From positions 36,619 to 100,618 of the forward strand of contig NZ_JAUDCO010000007.1 of NCBI RefSeq assembly GCF_030373545.1: 64,000 bases of DNA, written 5' to 3'. The notes beneath the pieces were generated by a model. The model saw nothing but the letters and a program-made list of their open reading frames with translations, did no database searches and had not been told where the DNA came from. Source of the stretch: Collinsella tanakaei (GTDB taxonomy: Bacteria; Actinomycetota; Coriobacteriia; Coriobacteriales; Coriobacteriaceae). Position 1 is the stretch's first letter; each line of letters opens with the position of its first letter. Both the position numbers and the translations under genes were made by a program. Of this stretch, positions 63,982 to 64,000 are shown piece by piece.

Positions 63982-64000
63982 CTGTCTCTTATACACATCT
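63982..64000. other. Nextera mosaic-end adapter (not genomic)
   Basis: CTGTCTCTTATACACATCT is exactly the Tn5/Nextera mosaic end used in library preparation. It is an untrimmed sequencing artefact at the contig end. Confidence 0.95.

Overview
The window is GC-rich, densely packed actinobacterial DNA. Gene content points to an anaerobic, gut-type member of the Coriobacteriia, and Collinsella is my best guess from memory of that group: an adenosylcobalamin-dependent ribonucleotide reductase, Fe-S aldo/keto reductase, GH29 fucosidase, glucose PTS, peptide ABC importer, and many long palindromic intergenic repeats. I could not run a database search, so the genus is an inference. The last 19 bases are the Nextera transposon mosaic end, so the right edge is a contig end with unremoved adapter. 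The left edge cuts through a WG-repeat membrane protein.

Layout. 1-2.6 kb: 5'-truncated WG-repeat protein and an FHA-domain protein, convergent. 2.7-8.4 kb: complete peptide-type ABC importer operon on the minus strand (lipoprotein, two permeases, two ATPases). 8.6-12.6 kb: divergent two-gene operon, GH29 alpha-L-fucosidase plus a large two-domain transglutaminase-like protein. 12.8-25 kb: housekeeping genes (ROK glucokinase, thioredoxin-like protein, PcrA, AEC transporter, UppP, UspA, two-component pair, PurH). 25-30 kb: GNAT, DUF2207 membrane protein, ferritin, GluQRS, tRNA-Ser. About 29.96-32.3 kb: an AT-rich island just 3' of tRNA-Ser. It carries an exported protein with a Gly/Ala-rich hydrophobic tail, translationally coupled to a three-helix membrane protein (a bacteriocin/immunity-like layout), and a triply inactivated IS200 transposase. 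32.4-35.3 kb: TPR protein, a duplicated tRNA-derived segment, tRNA-Arg.

35.4-45.8 kb: a small gene divergent from an M19 dipeptidase across a perfect LexA-type box, SerS, a 56-residue membrane protein, GlyA, a BglG-type antiterminator and ptsG behind a RAT/terminator leader, then an MFS transporter with its ArsR-type regulator. 46-52 kb: XRE-type membrane regulator, fructosamine kinase-like protein, ABC-F ATPase, GH13 enzyme, an internally duplicated membrane protein. 52-57.8 kb: YczE-like protein, Rrf2 regulator, nitroreductase, Fe-S aldo/keto reductase, SdpR/SdpI pair, metallo-hydrolase. 57.9-63.9 kb: NrdJ with two NrdR boxes, and a UvrA-like ATPase.

How they work together. Carbohydrate and peptide scavenging dominates: fucosidase with transglutaminase-like enzyme facing a peptide importer, glucose PTS under antitermination, glucokinase, GH13 enzyme, dipeptidase. 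Two loci look like toxin/immunity systems: the tRNA-Ser island and SdpRI without SdpC. The intergenic DNA is rich in several families of long hairpins.
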